Part shown: positions 17,705 through 26,254 of the stretch, one piece after another | How the letters are laid out: every line of letters begins with the position of its first letter | How positions within the stretch are numbered: position 1 is the first letter of the stretch | Source of the DNA: Fidelibacterota bacterium SCGC AAA160-B08 | GTDB lineage: Bacteria > Fidelibacterota > Marinisomatia > Marinisomatales > Marinisomataceae | Reading direction: 5' to 3' | Length of the DNA: 47,758 nucleotides | NCBI GenBank assembly: GCA_000402755.1 | Contig: AQSD01000007.1 | Span: 1 to 47,758 of the forward strand | Notes under the pieces: model-generated | What the model saw: only the letters and a program-made list of their open reading frames with translations | Told to the model about the DNA's origin: nothing | The model's database searches: none | Program-made: the position numbers and the translations under genes

Positions 17705-19509
17705 TAGAAAGGCCAAATCATTGGAATAATCAAGACAGATACAATCCATAAAATAATACCTAAAGGAAGTCCTACCTTAATGTAGTCAGAATACCTATAT
17801 CCTCCAGGACCATATACCATCAAGTTTGTCTGATAGCCTACCGGAGTAATGAAAGATGCTGATGCAGCATAACATACAGCAAAAATAAATGGCTTTGGAT
17901 CGAACCCAAAGCTTGCTGCTAATGTTAAAGTAATAGGGGTCATAATAATTGCAGTAGCGGCATTAGATGCAATCTCTGTTAATATCATTGTAATCAAATA
18001 AATAACAGCTAAAAGAAAATATGGAGTAAGATGCTCTGGAAATAAATTCACTACACTTCCTATTCCATTTCCTATTATAACATCTAATCCTGTACGTTGA
18101 ATAGCAACTCCCATTGGTAGGAAAGCTGCAATAACTATAATAACCTGCCAATGAATAGATGAGTAAGCCTCTTGAGGTGTAATAACTCTAGCTAGCAATA
18201 ATGCAATCACTCCAATAATAACTCCAACTGCAATAGGAACGATCTTAAAAATAGCTAAACCTACAGCGCATAAAATTGTAGCAATACTTAACCACCAAAG
18301 GGGATGACTATCAAGTTTTGCATCTACTTTACCTAAGACAATAAATCCTTCCTTAGATGCAAGTTCATTGATGCGATCCTTAGGTCCATATACTAATAAA
18401 GTATCAAATGGCTTTAAAATAAAATGTGCTAACTTGCGTCGGATAACTTCGCCTTCTCTACGAATTGCTAGAACAAAACTACCAAATGTTCTTCTAAAAT
18501 TAGCCTCTTGAAGAGTTTGTCCAATGAGTTCTGAATTGTCAGTAACTAGGCATTCTGCTAGTATATGGTCTTCTTGTTCTAACTCTTCTTGTGTAAGTTT
18601 TTCATCAGTCAAAAGCGCTAGATTTTCAATTTCTTTTAAACGTTGAAAATTTTCAAAAGATCCTTTTACAAATAAGACATCATCTTGTTTTAGTTTTAAG
18701 TTTCTTAAATTAGAAGCAATAATTTCACCGCCTCGCAATACATCTAAAACAATCACATCATAATTTTCATTAATTTTTCTATCTAACAAAGTCTTCCCAC
18801 ACAAAGGAGAATTTTCATTAATTCTAAATTCTGTTAAATATCCATCTAAGCTATAGTCTTCAATACTAGAAGATTTTGCTACTCTGGAAGGAAGTAATTT
18901 ATATCCAATAGTAAAAATATATACTAGACCTATTCCAAATTTGATGATTCCAAATTTTGCAAATTCAAGCATCCCTAGCGATACTGAACCTCCTGAAGTA
19001 TCTACTAATATTGAATTCACAATTAAGTTTGTAGAAGTTCCTACAAGTGTTAACGTTCCACCTAAAATAGCTGCATAGCTTAATGGAATCAACACCTTGG
19101 AAGGACTAATATTATATTTATCTGCTAATCGAATAGTAACAGGCATGAATATTGCTACAATTGCTGTGTTATTTACAACAGCAGAAGCAATACCGATAAA
19201 GAATAGATAAGCAACCATTCCTAAAATTCTAGACTTATCAATTAATTTATTAATACTGATAATAACATATTCTAGGATATGAGATTTTTGCAGTGCATAG
19301 CTCATCACAAAAAGACAAGCAATAGTAATGACAGCAGGGTTAGAAAATCCCGCAAGGCCCTCAGCTGGAGTAATACCAGCTGGACTAAATAGTCCGAGGA
19401 CTAGCAACAACCCAAGAACCAGTAGAGCTGTTACATCTATTGGAAATAATTCTGTAATAAAAAGCACTAATGCTGTCAGAATTATAACAACTAGGAATAT
19501 AATTTCCAT
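17704..19509 (-). CDS. SLC13/DASS-type anion transporter with TrkA-C domains
   Basis: A 601-residue membrane protein of the CitT/ArsB-like ion transporter group. Five to six helices come first, then a cytosolic insert with two TrkA-C (RCK-C) domains (about 200-370; 'FRINENSPLCGKTLLDRKI' and 'LVTDNSELIGQTLQEANFR'), then a second helical block with TEIASNAATAIIMTPI, the SNxxT-type signature. It is probably a sodium-coupled sulfate, dicarboxylate or similar transporter. ATG at 19509 follows the 3' end of tRNA-Leu by only three bases, so the message may be nearly leaderless after tRNA processing. Confidence 0.92.
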   Translation of the reverse strand: MEIIFLVVIILTALVLFITELFPIDVTALLVLGLLLVLGLFSPAGITPAEGLAGFSNPAVITIACLFVMSYALQKSHILEYVIISINKLIDKSRILGMVAYLFFIGIASAVVNNTAIVAIFMPVTIRLADKYNISPSKVLIPLSYAAILGGTLTLVGTSTNLIVNSILVDTSGGSVSLGMLEFAKFGIIKFGIGLVYIFTIGYKLLPSRVAKSSSIEDYSLDGYLTEFRINENSPLCGKTLLDRKINENYDVIVLDVLRGGEIIASNLRNLKLKQDDVLFVKGSFENFQRLKEIENLALLTDEKLTQEELEQEDHILAECLVTDNSELIGQTLQEANFRRTFGSFVLAIRREGEVIRRKLAHFILKPFDTLLVYGPKDRINELASKEGFIVLGKVDAKLDSHPLWWLSIATILCAVGLAIFKIVPIAVGVIIGVIALLLARVITPQEAYSSIHWQVIIVIAAFLPMGVAIQRTGLDVIIGNGIGSVVNLFPEHLTPYFLLAVIYLITMILTEIASNAATAIIMTPITLTLAASFGFDPKPFIFAVCYAASASFITPVGYQTNLMVYGPGGYRYSDYIKVGLPLGIILWIVSVLIIPMIWPF

Positions 19510-19512
19510 AAG

Positions 19513-19594
19513 TACCGTGGAAAGGACTCGAACCTTCACATCTTACGATACTGGTTCCTAAGACCAGCGCGTCTACCAATTCCGCCACCACGGC
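19513..19594 (-). tRNA. tRNA-Leu (anticodon TAG)
   Basis: A minus-strand cloverleaf of 82 bases with the long variable arm of tRNA-Leu. It starts GCCGTGG, ends CCACGGT plus discriminator A, and has anticodon loop CTTAGGA (TAG) and T loop GGTTCGAGTCC. CCA is not encoded; the next bases are CTT and then the ATG of the downstream transporter. Confidence 0.96.
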
Positions 19595-19636
19595 ATATAT
19601 TTTTAACAATATAAAAAGAATTAACTAAAAAAAGCG

Positions 19637-20812
19637 TTAATTATGATTCATTGCAAAATCAAGTTCTGAAATTAAATCATCTACATGCTCAATACCAACA
19701 GAAAACCTTAATAAATTAGGCGTTATTCCTAAAGTAGTTTTTTCATCATGTGGCACAGAAGCATGGGTCATAGAATAAGGACAAGATATTAAACTTTTAA
19801 CCCCACCTAAACTTTCAGCTAGCGTAATAATACTTAATTTTTTTGCAAAAATATTGATATCTATTGATTTATCTAATTCAAAAGAAATCATACTTCCATA
19901 TACTGGATTTCCATCCGGTGAAGCATGTTGCTTTGTTGCTAAATCAAATTGTTTATGAGATTTTAACCCAGGATAAATCACTCTGGTTACTTTTGGATTA
20001 TTATCTAGCCACTGAACAATCTTTCCTGCATTTTCAAACTGCCTTTCTACTCTAACAGAAAGTGTTTTAATTGATCTTAAAAGTAACCATGCATCAAATG
20101 GACTCGGCAATGCCCCGCCCGTATTTTGAATTAGGGTTATTTTTTCAGCTGCTGAATCATTGTTAACCATCAATGCTCCACTTAATACATCTGAGTGTCC
20201 ACTAATAAACTTTGTTGTACTGTGCATTACAATATCTGCACCCAGGTCCAATGGTCTTTGACCATAAGAACCCATAAAAGTATTATCAACACTGACTAAA
20301 ATATTTTTTTCATGCATTAAATCTGAAATTTTTTCAATATCAGCTAATTCTAATAAAGGATTACTTGGTGTTTCAAGATGAATCAACTTTGTATTTTCTT
20401 TAATTGAGCTTGAAACTATATCTAAGTTCGTCGTATCAATAAATTCAAAATCTACTTTATTATCATTTAATACTTTGGTAACTAATCTAAAAACACCTCC
20501 ATATACATTGCGTGAAATTAGAACATGATCTCCTGGTTTGAACATCATAAAGATTGCAGTCATTGCTGCCATTCCAGAAGCAAATGCATAGGCATATTTA
20601 GCATTTTCTAACATAGCTAAATTTTCCTCTAAAGCCGACAATGTCGGACTCCCAACTCTTGAATAAACATATTTTTCTGAACTCTCAAATGAGGGTTGTC
20701 TAAAAGTAGATGTTAAATGAATCGGAGTAACAGCAGCTCCTGTTTCATCAATTTTATTTCCAACATGAATCGATTTTGTTGAAAAATGTAATTTATTTTT
20801 TTTATTAGACAC
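19637..20812 (-). CDS. Cys/Met-metabolism PLP enzyme (cystathionine gamma-synthase/lyase family)
   Basis: A 391-residue fold-type I PLP enzyme of the transsulfuration family. It has YSRVGSPTLSALEENLA, FASGMAAMTAIFMM, the Asp in VSVDNTFMG that binds the pyridine nitrogen, and the Schiff-base lysine in MHSTTKFISGHSD. The C-terminus has 'LLRFSVGIEHVDDLISEL'. Family members include cystathionine gamma-synthase, gamma-lyase and methionine gamma-lyase; sequence alone does not separate them here. The start is GTG at 20812, lying within the last codons of secA (8-base overlap), which suggests coupled translation. Confidence 0.92.
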   Translation of the reverse strand: MSNKKNKLHFSTKSIHVGNKIDETGAAVTPIHLTSTFRQPSFESSEKYVYSRVGSPTLSALEENLAMLENAKYAYAFASGMAAMTAIFMMFKPGDHVLISRNVYGGVFRLVTKVLNDNKVDFEFIDTTNLDIVSSSIKENTKLIHLETPSNPLLELADIEKISDLMHEKNILVSVDNTFMGSYGQRPLDLGADIVMHSTTKFISGHSDVLSGALMVNNDSAAEKITLIQNTGGALPSPFDAWLLLRSIKTLSVRVERQFENAGKIVQWLDNNPKVTRVIYPGLKSHKQFDLATKQHASPDGNPVYGSMISFELDKSIDINIFAKKLSIITLAESLGGVKSLISCPYSMTHASVPHDEKTTLGITPNLLRFSVGIEHVDDLISELDFAMNHN

Positions 20813-23800
20813 GTGTATATCCTTTCAATAAGTATGACTCTAATTTTTTAAACTTTACTTCTAACTGTTCTCCTTCTGGAGATACTATTTTTATCTTATC
20901 ATTTCTACCAATTTTATCTTCCACATTAACATCTGGAGCACTTTTTGATTTTGGCAAAGGATTGTCTTGTGGATCAACATGGGTTAATTGAATATTTTTT
21001 TGAAGAGGTGACATTTCTTTTGGACGTGCATTTTCACTAATTTGTGCATGATAAACACGTTGAACGACTGAAGCTCGTAGACCTATCATCAAGTCTTGAA
21101 AAAAATTATATGCTTCTGCTTTATATTCTATCAGAGGATTCTTTTGTCCAAATGCTCTTAGACCAATACCCTCTCTCAATTGATCCATTCCCAGTAAATG
21201 ATTACGCCATTTTTCATCAATAGTTCTTAATACAACAAATTTTTCAAGCTTACGTAATAACTCTTCTGGTATGAGTTCTTCTTTCTTATTATAGTACTCT
21301 AATGCTTTTTCTAGAATGATATTTAATATCTCTTCTTTATTATTTTTTTCCTCAAAATCAGATTGATTTATGTCAATCAGTAAGTGTGCATTTAATTCTT
21401 GATTTAGCGCAGTCCAATCCCAATCTTTTATATGCTTAATATCTAATGGCTCAAATAAATCATAAATAAAATCATCTATAAATTCATCAATTGAAGATCT
21501 GATTGAATCTGACAATAATGCTTTATTTCTTAGTTCATAAACAATTTCTCTTTGTTGGTTTAAAACATCATCATACTCTAGTAAATGCTTACGCATACCA
21601 AAATTTCTTTCTTCAACTTTCTTTTGAGCATTACTTACCCCACGATTTAACATGCCGGCACTCAATTCTTGATCTTCATCCATTGCAAGTCTATCCATAT
21701 ATGAAGCAAGTTTATCCATATTGAAGAGTCTCATTAAATCATCCTCTAAAGAGATATAAAACTTTGATGAACCACTATCTCCTTGCCTACCAGATCGACC
21801 ACGTAACTGTAAATCAATACGTCTTGATTCATGTCGCGCAGTACCAATGATATGTAATCCACCTAACTCTTCTACTCCTGGACCTAATTTTATATCTGTT
21901 CCTCTTCCTGCCATATTTGTTGCAATAGTAATAGCATTTTTTAATCCTGCCTGTGCTACAATTTCAGCTTCACTCTGATGCTGCTTAGCATTTAATACCT
22001 TATGCGGTATACCTTTTTGTTTTAACATTTTTGATAATAGCTCTGAAACTTCAACTGAAATTGTTCCAATTAAAACTGGTTGTCCTTTTTTGAAGTAATC
22101 ACCTACTTCATTAATCACAGCTTTATACTTTGCATGCATTGATTTATAAATAGCATCATTAAAATCTTTTCTGGCAATCGGACGATGAGTTGGAATTACT
22201 GTAACACCTAGGTTGTAAATTTTTTCAAATTCTGCTGCTTCAGTGTCAGCGGTACCTGTCATTCCAGATAACTTATCATACATTCTAAAATAGTTTTGAA
22301 TAGTAATTGAAGCTAAGGTTTGAGTTTCTTTTTCAATCTTAACATTTTCTTTTGCTTCTAGTGCTTGATGAAGGCCTCCACTAAATCTTCTTCCAGGTAA
22401 TACTCTTCCTGTAAATTCATCTACAATTAATACTTGTCCATTTTGTACTACATACTCTACATCTTTATCAAATAATGTATATGCTTTAAGTAATTGATTT
22501 AAATAATGAATTTTACCACTTCTTTGAGAGTGTAATTGATATGCTTTTTCTTTATTTAATTTCTTTTGATCTTCGGATAGATTGCTTTCATCTATATCGC
22601 TTAACATCACTCCCAAATCAGGTATTGTAAATGCTTCAACATTATCTGGAGATAAAGCCAACCTTCCTTTATCTGAAAGATCTACGCTATTCGACTGTTC
22701 ATCTATACCAAAGTATAAATCTTCATCAAGCTCATGTAGTTTTTTATCTGCAATATATTCAGACTCAACACTATTCATCAATTTTAGCGTTCCCTGCTCT
22801 TGGAATAATTCTTGTAATTTGATATCCTTAGGTAATCCCTTTTTTGCTTTCAATAAAAGTAAGCCGGCATCATAGCGTTGATCTTCTGATGGCGAATCAA
22901 TTCTTAATATCGCTTCTGCTTTTGCTACTAATTCAGTAACTAGTTGCTTCTGTTGTCTGACTAAATTTTTTACAGGCGAACTTAAGTCTATATAAGACTG
23001 GTTGACTTTAGTTTCTACTGGTCCTGAAATAATCAAAGGAGTTCTGGCTTCATCTACTAGAACACTATCTACTTCATCTACTATAGCATAGTGATGAGGT
23101 CTTTGTACTAAATACTCAGAATCAATTGTCATATTATCTCTTAAATAATCAAATCCAAATTCATTGTTAGTTCCATAGGTAACATCGCAACTATAAGCTT
23201 CCTTTCTTTGATCTGGATTCATTGAATTTAGAATATGACCAACAGACATACCTAACATCTCAAAAACCTTGCCCATCCATTCTGAATCTCGTTGGGCTAA
23301 ATAATCATTAACAGTTACAACGTGCACTCCTCTACCCGATAAAGCATTTAAATAAATAGGCATCGTTGCAACTAAAGTTTTTCCTTCTCCAGTTTTCATT
23401 TCAGAAATCTTTCCTTGATGAAGAACAATTCCACCAATTAATTGTTCATCATAAGGAATCATTTCCCATTCAATTTTTTGACCAACAGCTGTCCATTTTT
23501 TTCCACATAATAATCGAGAAGTATGTTTCACTAAAGCAAAAGCTTCTACTAAAATATCATCCAATACTTCTTTTTCAATTTCTGTACGTATTTTCTGTAT
23601 TGCTTTTCTATCGGTAATATCTTTTAATTTTTCACTTTCTATAGTCTGAATTTTTTCCTGTACATGTTTTTGTAATTCGTGAGTTCTTTCTGATAAGTAT
23701 GATTCATCTTTTCCTTCTAATGAATCATATAGACTGTTAATCTGACCGACTAAAGGTTTAATCTGCTTAATTTCTCTTCCAGATTTTGTACCAAATATTT

Positions 23801-23816
23801 TTGTTAATACGCTCAT
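20805..23816 (-). CDS. secA: Protein translocase ATPase SecA
   Basis: A 1003-residue SecA, the motor that pushes preproteins through SecYEG. Walker A is MKTGEGKTLVA, followed by TVNDYLAQRDSEWMG, the DEVDSVLVDEARTP block, TGTADTEA, and the nucleotide-binding fold 2 motifs TNMAGRGTDI and QLRGRSGRQGD. It is about 100 residues longer than the E. coli protein. Much of the excess is an insert in the region near residues 290-365 (including 'GLLLLKAKKGLPKDIKLQEL'), which resembles the insert in Bacteroidetes SecA. The usual C-terminal CxCx8CH zinc motif is absent; the protein ends LESYLLKGYTRV. It lies between nusB and the PLP enzyme gene. Confidence 0.97.
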   Translation of the reverse strand: MSVLTKIFGTKSGREIKQIKPLVGQINSLYDSLEGKDESYLSERTHELQKHVQEKIQTIESEKLKDITDRKAIQKIRTEIEKEVLDDILVEAFALVKHTSRLLCGKKWTAVGQKIEWEMIPYDEQLIGGIVLHQGKISEMKTGEGKTLVATMPIYLNALSGRGVHVVTVNDYLAQRDSEWMGKVFEMLGMSVGHILNSMNPDQRKEAYSCDVTYGTNNEFGFDYLRDNMTIDSEYLVQRPHHYAIVDEVDSVLVDEARTPLIISGPVETKVNQSYIDLSSPVKNLVRQQKQLVTELVAKAEAILRIDSPSEDQRYDAGLLLLKAKKGLPKDIKLQELFQEQGTLKLMNSVESEYIADKKLHELDEDLYFGIDEQSNSVDLSDKGRLALSPDNVEAFTIPDLGVMLSDIDESNLSEDQKKLNKEKAYQLHSQRSGKIHYLNQLLKAYTLFDKDVEYVVQNGQVLIVDEFTGRVLPGRRFSGGLHQALEAKENVKIEKETQTLASITIQNYFRMYDKLSGMTGTADTEAAEFEKIYNLGVTVIPTHRPIARKDFNDAIYKSMHAKYKAVINEVGDYFKKGQPVLIGTISVEVSELLSKMLKQKGIPHKVLNAKQHQSEAEIVAQAGLKNAITIATNMAGRGTDIKLGPGVEELGGLHIIGTARHESRRIDLQLRGRSGRQGDSGSSKFYISLEDDLMRLFNMDKLASYMDRLAMDEDQELSAGMLNRGVSNAQKKVEERNFGMRKHLLEYDDVLNQQREIVYELRNKALLSDSIRSSIDEFIDDFIYDLFEPLDIKHIKDWDWTALNQELNAHLLIDINQSDFEEKNNKEEILNIILEKALEYYNKKEELIPEELLRKLEKFVVLRTIDEKWRNHLLGMDQLREGIGLRAFGQKNPLIEYKAEAYNFFQDLMIGLRASVVQRVYHAQISENARPKEMSPLQKNIQLTHVDPQDNPLPKSKSAPDVNVEDKIGRNDKIKIVSPEGEQLEVKFKKLESYLLKGYTRV

Positions 23817-23821
23817 ATCAA

Positions 23822-24238
23822 TTATAATTTTTTATATACGGAGTCTAATACTCCATTGACAAATGCAGTACTATCTTCAGAGCTAAACTTTTTAGCATTT
23901 TCTATAGCGGAGCTAATAGTAACTTTATAGGATATATCATACTCTTTCATGAGTGACATTTCACATATTGACATCTGCATAATTAATCTATCAATAATAT
24001 TAATTCTATCAAGAGTCCAATTCTCTAATGAGTCTTCAATTTTTTTATCTAAACTTTCAGAGTTCTTTATTGTGAGCTTAAATAATTCATTCACGAATTT
24101 TTTTGTTGGCTTATCAAACTGATAGCGTTCATTAATATCATGCAAAACTTTTTTTTGATCTTCATTAGAAACATGCTTTGCATACAAGGCCTGCAATACT
24201 GCTTCTCTGGCTTTTTTTCTATGTTGTTTTTTACTCAT
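23822..24238 (-). CDS. nusB: Transcription antitermination factor NusB
   Basis: A 138-residue all-helical NusB, which pairs with NusE/S10 at boxA for rRNA antitermination. The basic N-terminus KKQHRKKAREAVLQALYA is the family hallmark, and the C-terminus has ISYKVTISSAIENAKKFSS followed by FVNGVLDSVYKKL. ATG at 24238 is preferred; it overlaps the leucine dehydrogenase stop by one base. An upstream start at 24250 would add four residues. Confidence 0.94.
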   Translation of the reverse strand: MSKKQHRKKAREAVLQALYAKHVSNEDQKKVLHDINERYQFDKPTKKFVNELFKLTIKNSESLDKKIEDSLENWTLDRINIIDRLIMQMSICEMSLMKEYDISYKVTISSAIENAKKFSSEDSTAFVNGVLDSVYKKL

Positions 24239-25302
24239 TAATGATGCCATTTAATAAATTCATTTACTCTTCTCTCTGCAAGTAGGTTTGCTGCTTCAAG
24301 AGTTGAAATATTATTTGTTGCTGCATAGTCAAATATTCTCATAAGAATATAGTATATACCCTCTACTTGATAGCGAGCTTTTTCTTTATTATAGCCTTGA
24401 AGCTCATTTGCAACATTTATTAATCCGCCAGCGTTAATTACATAGTCAGGAACATACATTATTTTTTTGCTTAGCAATAACTTTGAATCTCTAGATTCTT
24501 TTTCAAGTTGATTATTTGCTGCTCCAGCAATAATAGAGCATTTTAATTTTTTAATTGAGTCTGGATTAATCACCGCGCCTAAAGCACATGGTGAAAATAC
24601 ATCTAGATCTGCAGAAATTAATTCTTCATTTGATAAAGGTATAACTCCAAAAGTATTAACTACGGCATCTAATTTTTCTTGATCTATATCATAGCCATAA
24701 ATTATTGCACCTGCTTCGTGAAGATGTTTACATAAATTATGACCTACGTTTCCAAATCCTTGTATTCCAACCTTCAAGTCTCTCATTGACGTTATGCCTA
24801 ATCTTTTCTTTAGCGCAGCCTGCATACCGACAAATACGCCATATCCAGTTAATATTGATGGATCTCCACTTCCACCCATAGCTCTTTGAATCCCAGTAAC
24901 ATGATTAGTCTCCATTCTAATGAACTCCATATCATGTACTGACATACCAACATCTTCTGCTGTAATATATGCTCCATTCAAACTTTCTACGAATTTTCCA
25001 AAAGATCTTAAAAGTACTTCTGATTTATCTGAAGCCGGGTCTGCAATGATTACTGCTTTTCCTCCTCCTAAATTTAAATTTGCTATTGAGGCTTTGTATG
25101 TCATTCCTCTCGAAAGTCTCAAAACATCAACTAAAGCATCATGTTCATTTTTATAAGGATACATTCTACATCCTCCTAGAGAAGGACCTAAAACAGTATT
25201 ATGAATTGCTATAATTGCTTTCAAGCCAGAACTTTTGTCATTGCAGTAAACTATTTGCTCATGATTTGTTTTACTGATTCTTTCAAATATGCCTTTATTC
25301 AT
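24238..25302 (-). CDS. Leucine dehydrogenase-type amino-acid dehydrogenase
   Basis: A 354-residue Glu/Leu/Phe/Val dehydrogenase family enzyme that interconverts branched-chain amino acids and 2-oxoacids with NAD. The substrate-binding region GPSLGGCRMYPY and the catalytic Lys in NLNLGGGKAVI match leucine dehydrogenases, as does ITAEDVGMSVHDMEF. The NAD fold is GIQGFGNVGHNLCKHL. ATG at 25302 is supported by AAAAGGA about nine bases upstream; the longer frame to 25341 runs into phoH. The substrate preference is inferred. Confidence 0.92.
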   Translation of the reverse strand: MNKGIFERISKTNHEQIVYCNDKSSGLKAIIAIHNTVLGPSLGGCRMYPYKNEHDALVDVLRLSRGMTYKASIANLNLGGGKAVIIADPASDKSEVLLRSFGKFVESLNGAYITAEDVGMSVHDMEFIRMETNHVTGIQRAMGGSGDPSILTGYGVFVGMQAALKKRLGITSMRDLKVGIQGFGNVGHNLCKHLHEAGAIIYGYDIDQEKLDAVVNTFGVIPLSNEELISADLDVFSPCALGAVINPDSIKKLKCSIIAGAANNQLEKESRDSKLLLSKKIMYVPDYVINAGGLINVANELQGYNKEKARYQVEGIYYILMRIFDYAATNNISTLEAANLLAERRVNEFIKWHH

Positions 25303-25315
25303 TATAATTTTCCTT

Positions 25316-26254
25316 TTATCCTTCCAGTTTTGAGTATGCATTTATAATATGCTTCACTAAACGGTGTCTGGCGATATCATGCTCATTTAATTCTACAATT
25401 CCAATATCTTTTATGTTTTTTAAAATACTCAGAATACTAATCAATCCTGAGTTAGATTTCTTTGGTAAATCAATCTGAGATATATCTCCAGTAATTATCG
25501 CTCTAGAATCTATACCCAACCTAGTTAAAAACATTTTCATTTGAATGGTAGATGCATTTTGAGCTTCATCTAAGATCATTACAGATCTATTGATTGTTCT
25601 TCCTCTCATGTAAGCCAAAGGAATAATTTCTATAATTCCCTTACTAAGAAACATTTGAATCTTACTTTTTGGTAATAATTCATTTAATGCATCATATAAT
25701 GGTCCAAGATATGGATCAATTTTATCTTTCAAGTCTCCTGGGAGAAATCCCAAACTTTCTCCTGCTTCTACCGCAGGTCTACAAAAGATAATTTTTTCAA
25801 TTTCATGCTTTTCTAATAAAGAAAGTGCGTGGGCAACTGCCAAAAATGTTTTTCCCGTTCCAGCTGGTCCTACAGATATAACAATTTCATTTCTATATAA
25901 GGATTCTAATAAATTTTTCTGCCCATCTGTCTTAGCATGTATAGGTCCTTTTTTACCATAAAAAATAACATTATTAATAGATTTTTTACTATCAAGGCTC
26001 TTCTGCATATTCATTGCCAATAATTGATTGATATCCTTTGTGCTAAGATTATTACCTTTTTTAATGGAATCAACCATATGGCCTAAGATTACAGAAAAAT
26101 GCTCTAAATCTTTTTTGAGACCTTGGCAAAAAATACTATTACCGCGAATGTTAATATTTAATGGAAGAGATTTTTCAAGAAAAAGGATATTTTGATCGCC
26201 GATGCCATAAAGCTCTGTCAGATCAACTCCTTTTATTTCAAATGTTTTTTTCAT
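25316..26254 (-). CDS. phoH: PhoH-family ATPase
   Basis: A 312-residue PhoH-like protein. These are P-loop ATPases with a helicase-like core, often linked to RNA or ribosome handling. It has an N-terminal KH-like region (to about residue 95), Walker A SVGPAGTGKTFLAVA, the conserved block CRPAVEAGESLGFLPGD and Walker B MILDEAQNAS, then TRLGIDSRAIITGDISQIDLP (21 residues with the ITGD core). It overlaps the end of aspS by 17 bases and precedes leucine dehydrogenase on the same strand. No partner YbeY gene is adjacent. Confidence 0.93.
   Translation of the reverse strand: MKKTFEIKGVDLTELYGIGDQNILFLEKSLPLNINIRGNSIFCQGLKKDLEHFSVILGHMVDSIKKGNNLSTKDINQLLAMNMQKSLDSKKSINNVIFYGKKGPIHAKTDGQKNLLESLYRNEIVISVGPAGTGKTFLAVAHALSLLEKHEIEKIIFCRPAVEAGESLGFLPGDLKDKIDPYLGPLYDALNELLPKSKIQMFLSKGIIEIIPLAYMRGRTINRSVMILDEAQNASTIQMKMFLTRLGIDSRAIITGDISQIDLPKKSNSGLISILSILKNIKDIGIVELNEHDIARHRLVKHIINAYSKLEG

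Noticed and set aside
19619..19642. Terminator after the PLP enzyme gene
   Set aside because: AATTAAC and GTTAATT form an inverted repeat, but the stem is all A-T except one pair and overlaps the stop codon; too weak to call.
22582..22875. Plus-strand 97-codon open frame inside secA
   Set aside because: It is a shadow of the secA coding strand with no independent start signal or recognisable domain.
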